A stretch of DNA of 5,618 nt. Origin: Gemmataceae bacterium. Lineage in GTDB: Bacteria > Planctomycetota > Planctomycetia > Gemmatales > Gemmataceae. Shown piece by piece: positions 2,806 through 5,618 of the stretch. The stretch spans positions 1 through 5,618 of the forward strand of contig CANLGS010000327.1 of assembly GCA_947490035.1 (NCBI GenBank), given 5' to 3'. The stretch's first letter is position 1. Each line of letters opens with the position of its first letter. The translations under genes and the position numbers were made by a program. Below the pieces are notes generated by a model that was not told the origin of the DNA, searched no databases, and worked only from the letters and a program-made list of their open reading frames with translations.

Positions 2806-5618
2806 TCACGGCAGTTCCAGCACGAACGCGGTGCCGTCGGCGTTGGCCGTCACCACCGACTTGCCGTCGGGCGTGTAGACCGCGCCGTTGATCGTCACCG
2901 GCAGCGCCCACGTCCGCACCTCTACGATCTTCTTGTCCTTGAACTCGGTCAGCGACCACGCCTTGACTTCGCGGTCCTTGCTGATGGTGACGAACGTCTT
3001 GCCGGTCGGCGAGACGATCAGTGCCTGCACGCCGGCCTTGTGCGCCTTGCCGTCGGCCACCACCTCGCGCTTCTCGATCTCCGCCACCTTCACCAGGCCT
3101 TCGTCGTCGGACGCGACCAGATACTTCTTGTCGCCGGTCACGCCGAGGTCGGCGAACTCCCGCTGGAACAGCGGCCAGTCGCCACCGATGCGTTCCTGTT
3201 TGGCGAGATCGAAGATGCGGAGGGTGCCGGATTTGTCCCCGGCCACGGCCCACGCGAGGTCCGGCGTGAACGTCGCCGAGCGCACGTCGCGGCTCTTGTC
3301 GGGCGTGCTGGGAGGGAGCAGTTTGCCCTTCGCGTCGTAGGTCTCGTAGGCGTTGTTCTTCACCGTGTCGCCCACGGCCTGACGCGACGCCCACGCGGCG
3401 ACCTTCGTGGCGTCGGTCGAAGCCACGATCGTGTACACCTCGCCGGTCTGCACGGAGGCGTTGAGCCGCGGCGGGTTGATGCTCCAGAAGTGCAGCCGGC
3501 CGCTGTCGCGCGTCGGCGTGCTGCCGCCCATCACCACGGCGTCGTTGCCCACGAACGTCAGCGCGAACGGCATGTCCGCGTTGCCGATCAGCGTCGCCAC
3601 TTCCTTGCCGGTCGCGATGTCCCACACCTTGATCGTCTGGTCGGTCGAAGCCGTCGCGACCAGCTTCCCGTTCGGGCTGACGGCGACCGCGTTGACCGCG
3701 AGCAGGTGCCCGCCGGCCGCGCTCGCGCCGTCCAGCGGCGGCAGCTCGAACACGCGCAGCGTGTTGTCTTTCTCGGCCGCGACGCTCGCGATGAACCGCC
3801 CGTCCGGGGCGAACGCGACCGACGTGACCCAGTCCGTGTGCCCGCGCAGCCCGCGCACCTCGCTCTTGGTCTGCACGTCCCACACTCGCACCACGGAATC
3901 CGCGCCGGCGGCCGCGACGAACCGCCCGTCCGGGCTGAAGCACACCGTGGACAGCGGCGAGAAACCGGTGGTGCTGTTCGGCGTCGCCTGCCCGTCGAAG
4001 CGAACCAGTTGGGTCGGCGTGCCGGTGTCGGCAACGGACCAGACGCGGAGCGCGCCGTCGCCGCCGACGGTCGCGAGCCGGCCGCCGTCCGGGCTGAACG
4101 CGACGCACGTCGTCCCGGCCGTGTGCGCGCCCTGCGCCGACACTTCCCTCGGCGTCGCCCCGCTCACGTCCAGAATCACCAGCCCGCCGTCCGCGATGCC
4201 GACCGCCACGTGCTTGTTCCCCTTCCGCACCGCGATTGCACACGCGGCCTTACGCGACATCCACTTCCACGTCTCTTTCCCGACGGCCGGGTCGAACCCG
4301 CGGACGGTCGCGTCGGCCGCACCGGACACCACCAACTTGCCGTCGTCGCCGGCGGCGATTGCCAGCACCGCGAGCGCGTGGCCGGGCAGTTCCTGAACGG
4401 CCTTCTTCGCGGTCACGTCCCAGACCTTGATGACCTTGTCGCCGCCGCCCGCGACCAGCCGGTTGCTGTCCGAGAGGAACGCGAGCGAGGTCATCGCGGC
4501 GCCCGCGTCGAGCGTGGCTTCGAGCTTGCCGGTGTCCGGGTCGTACACGCGAATCTTCTTGTCCGCGCCGGCGCTCGCGACCCTCTTCCCGTCCGGGCTG
4601 ACCGCGACCGCCCACAGCGACTCTTTCGAGTCCGTCATCGCCCGGTGTTCGTCGGAGGCGTTCAAGTCCCACACGCGAACCGCGCCATCGTCGGACGCGC
4701 TCGCGACCTGCTTGCCGTCGCCGCGCGCGGCGACCGCGGTCGCCTTCGTCATGTGCCCCTGGAACGACCGCAGCGTCTTCCCGCTGGTCACGTCCCACAC
4801 GCGCACCGTCTTGTCGTCGCCGCTGGTGACGAGGAACTTGCCGTCGCCGGTGACGGCGAGGCTCGTGACCGGTCCGGCGTGGCCGACGAAGTCGCGGAGC
4901 TTGGTCGCGGTGTTGCCGACGCTCGCGCCGTCCGGACTCGGCCCGGCGGTGAGCCGCGCCTTCCCGTCGCGCCCGCAGGTGAACACGCTGCTGTTGTCGG
5001 CGGTGAACGCGACCCCCATCACCTCGCCCAGGTCCACTCCCTGCACGCTCATCGCGAGCTGGTTGCCCTTCCCTTCGGGCACGTACACCGCGACCTGCGA
5101 GTTGCTGTCGCCCAGCGCGACCAGTTTCCCGTTCGGGCTGAACGCGACCCGCTCGATACGGGCGTTGCGCGACGGACTGGTATAGACCGCCTTGCCGGTG
5201 TCCGATTCGACCACGCGCAGGACGCCGTCGTCGGCGCCGACGGCGAGCAGCTTCCCGTTCGGGCTGTACGCGAGCGCCTTGATCGGCCGGTCTGCCGCCT
5301 TGCCGAGGTTCACCAGCACCGTGATGAGCTTGCCCGTGGTTGCATCCCAGGTGTGAACCTGGTTGCCGCTGGCCGACGCGATCACCTTGTCGTTCGGGTG
5401 GAACACGACGTCCGTGACGTGGAGTGGGTTCGTGCCGTCTTTGGTATTGGCGCCGGCGCGGGTGGGGTCGTCCGGCTGGTCGAGGTGGCCGCGGTAGGTG
5501 ACGATCTCGCGGCCGTTGCCCAGGTCCCAAATCTTCACGGTGAAGTCGCGGCTGGCGCTGGCGACGTACAACCCGTCGGGGCTGTACGCGAGCGCGTTGA
5601 CGCGGTCCGCGTGGCGCA
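2806..5618 (-). CDS. Large WD40-repeat protein, C-terminal 936 residues, start outside window
   Basis: The frame is open from the right edge to TGA 2806-2808. Its first visible residues (RHADRVNALAYSPDG) already belong to a WD40 repeat, so the true start lies upstream; the TTG at 5571 is in the middle of a repeat and is not a start. I count about 21 repeats of the pattern V-x-x-[VL]-A-[FVY]-S-P-[DN]-G-K...[VI]-[RK]-[VI]-[WY]-D. The best examples are SPDGKRVASAGADKKIRVYD, SPDGRFVAAAGADSVVRVWD and SPNGKLVATASTDQTIKVWD. Repeats near visible residues 690-780 are degenerate, with an insertion around PTRDSGRLHFWSINPPR and RQAVGDTVKNNAYETYDAKG. WD40 repeats fold into beta-propellers that act as protein-binding scaffolds; 21 would suit three seven-bladed propellers, but this is inference. 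No catalytic domain is visible in this part. In planctomycetes such arrays may be joined to a protein kinase or another N-terminal domain, which cannot be checked here. It lies on the same strand as the WXG100-like cassette but is separated from it by hairpins, so probably forms its own transcription unit. Confidence 0.93.
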   Translation of the reverse strand, partial: RHADRVNALAYSPDGLYVASASRDFTVKIWDLGNGREIVTYRGHLDQPDDPTRAGANTKDGTNPLHVTDVVFHPNDKVIASASGNQVHTWDATTGKLITVLVNLGKAADRPIKALAYSPNGKLLAVGADDGVLRVVESDTGKAVYTSPSRNARIERVAFSPNGKLVALGDSNSQVAVYVPEGKGNQLAMSVQGVDLGEVMGVAFTADNSSVFTCGRDGKARLTAGPSPDGASVGNTATKLRDFVGHAGPVTSLAVTGDGKFLVTSGDDKTVRVWDVTSGKTLRSFQGHMTKATAVAARGDGKQVASASDDGAVRVWDLNASDEHRAMTDSKESLWAVAVSPDGKRVASAGADKKIRVYDPDTGKLEATLDAGAAMTSLAFLSDSNRLVAGGGDKVIKVWDVTAKKAVQELPGHALAVLAIAAGDDGKLVVSGAADATVRGFDPAVGKETWKWMSRKAACAIAVRKGNKHVAVGIADGGLVILDVSGATPREVSAQGAHTAGTTCVAFSPDGGRLATVGGDGALRVWSVADTGTPTQLVRFDGQATPNSTTGFSPLSTVCFSPDGRFVAAAGADSVVRVWDVQTKSEVRGLRGHTDWVTSVAFAPDGRFIASVAAEKDNTLRVFELPPLDGASAAGGHLLAVNAVAVSPNGKLVATASTDQTIKVWDIATGKEVATLIGNADMPFALTFVGNDAVVMGGSTPTRDSGRLHFWSINPPRLNASVQTGEVYTIVASTDATKVAAWASRQAVGDTVKNNAYETYDAKGKLLPPSTPDKSRDVRSATFTPDLAWAVAGDKSGTLRIFDLAKQERIGGDWPLFQREFADLGVTGDKKYLVASDDEGLVKVAEIEKREVVADGKAHKAGVQALIVSPTGKTFVTISKDREVKAWSLTEFKDKKIVEVRTWALPVTINGAVYTPDGKSVVTANADGTAFVLELP

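Noticed and set aside
2366..4243. Long minus-strand open frame (625 codons) joining the WD40 region to the WXG100-like gene
   Set aside because: Its first part is an out-of-frame reading of the WD40 gene, rich in R and G; only the last 90 codons, with their own start and Shine-Dalgarno sequence, are a real gene.
4427..5185. Plus-strand open frame of 252 codons, and a similar one at 3407-4396
   Set aside because: Both are antisense to well-formed WD40 repeats. Their serine-, alanine- and threonine-rich repetitive sequences reflect the repeated motifs on the other strand.
2806..5571. TTG at 5571 as start of the WD40 gene
   Set aside because: The frame continues upstream to the window edge with the first half of a WD40 repeat (VNALAYSPDG), so the gene begins outside the window.

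Overview
The window reads as one strand of a high-GC bacterial chromosome, most likely a planctomycete of the Gemmata type. That placement is an inference from strongly GC-biased third codon positions, a very long WD40-repeat protein, palindromic intergenic repeats, and a WXG100-like gene close to an FtsK/SpoIIIE-like membrane protein. No rRNA or other phylogenetic marker is present to confirm it. All five genes I can support are on the minus strand, so transcription runs from position 5618 towards position 1. No plus-strand gene is credible.

From right to left: a WD40-repeat protein (2806-5618, start outside the window) fills half the window with about 21 repeats. A 167-bp gap (2639-2805) follows, holding a REP-like inverted doublet, a separate GC-rich hairpin, and the ribosome binding site of the next gene. 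Then come a 90-residue WXG100-like protein (2366-2638), a 158-bp gap almost filled by a second, unrelated-sequence REP-like doublet (2232-2354), a 192-residue helical protein (1629-2207), a 73-residue helical protein (1411-1632, ATGA overlap with the gene before it), and the N-terminal 459 residues of a membrane protein with two coiled coils around a transmembrane hairpin (1-1377). The end of that protein lies outside the window. It resembles FtsK/SpoIIIE-type proteins of planctomycetes, but its ATPase motifs are not visible.

The four left-hand genes look like one functional cassette: a WXG100-type small helical protein, two further short tryptophan-containing helical proteins, and a candidate FtsK/SpoIIIE/EccC-like motor. 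WXG100 proteins paired with such ATPases are the hallmark of type VII (ESX-like) secretion, so the best working idea is a planctomycete type VII-like secretion or surface system with non-canonical partner proteins. The second clear signal is the pair of REP-like palindromes. Both families carry GTAG at the foot of a small hairpin and both occur as inverted doublets, but with opposite orientation. One shows a compensatory base-pair change between its two copies.
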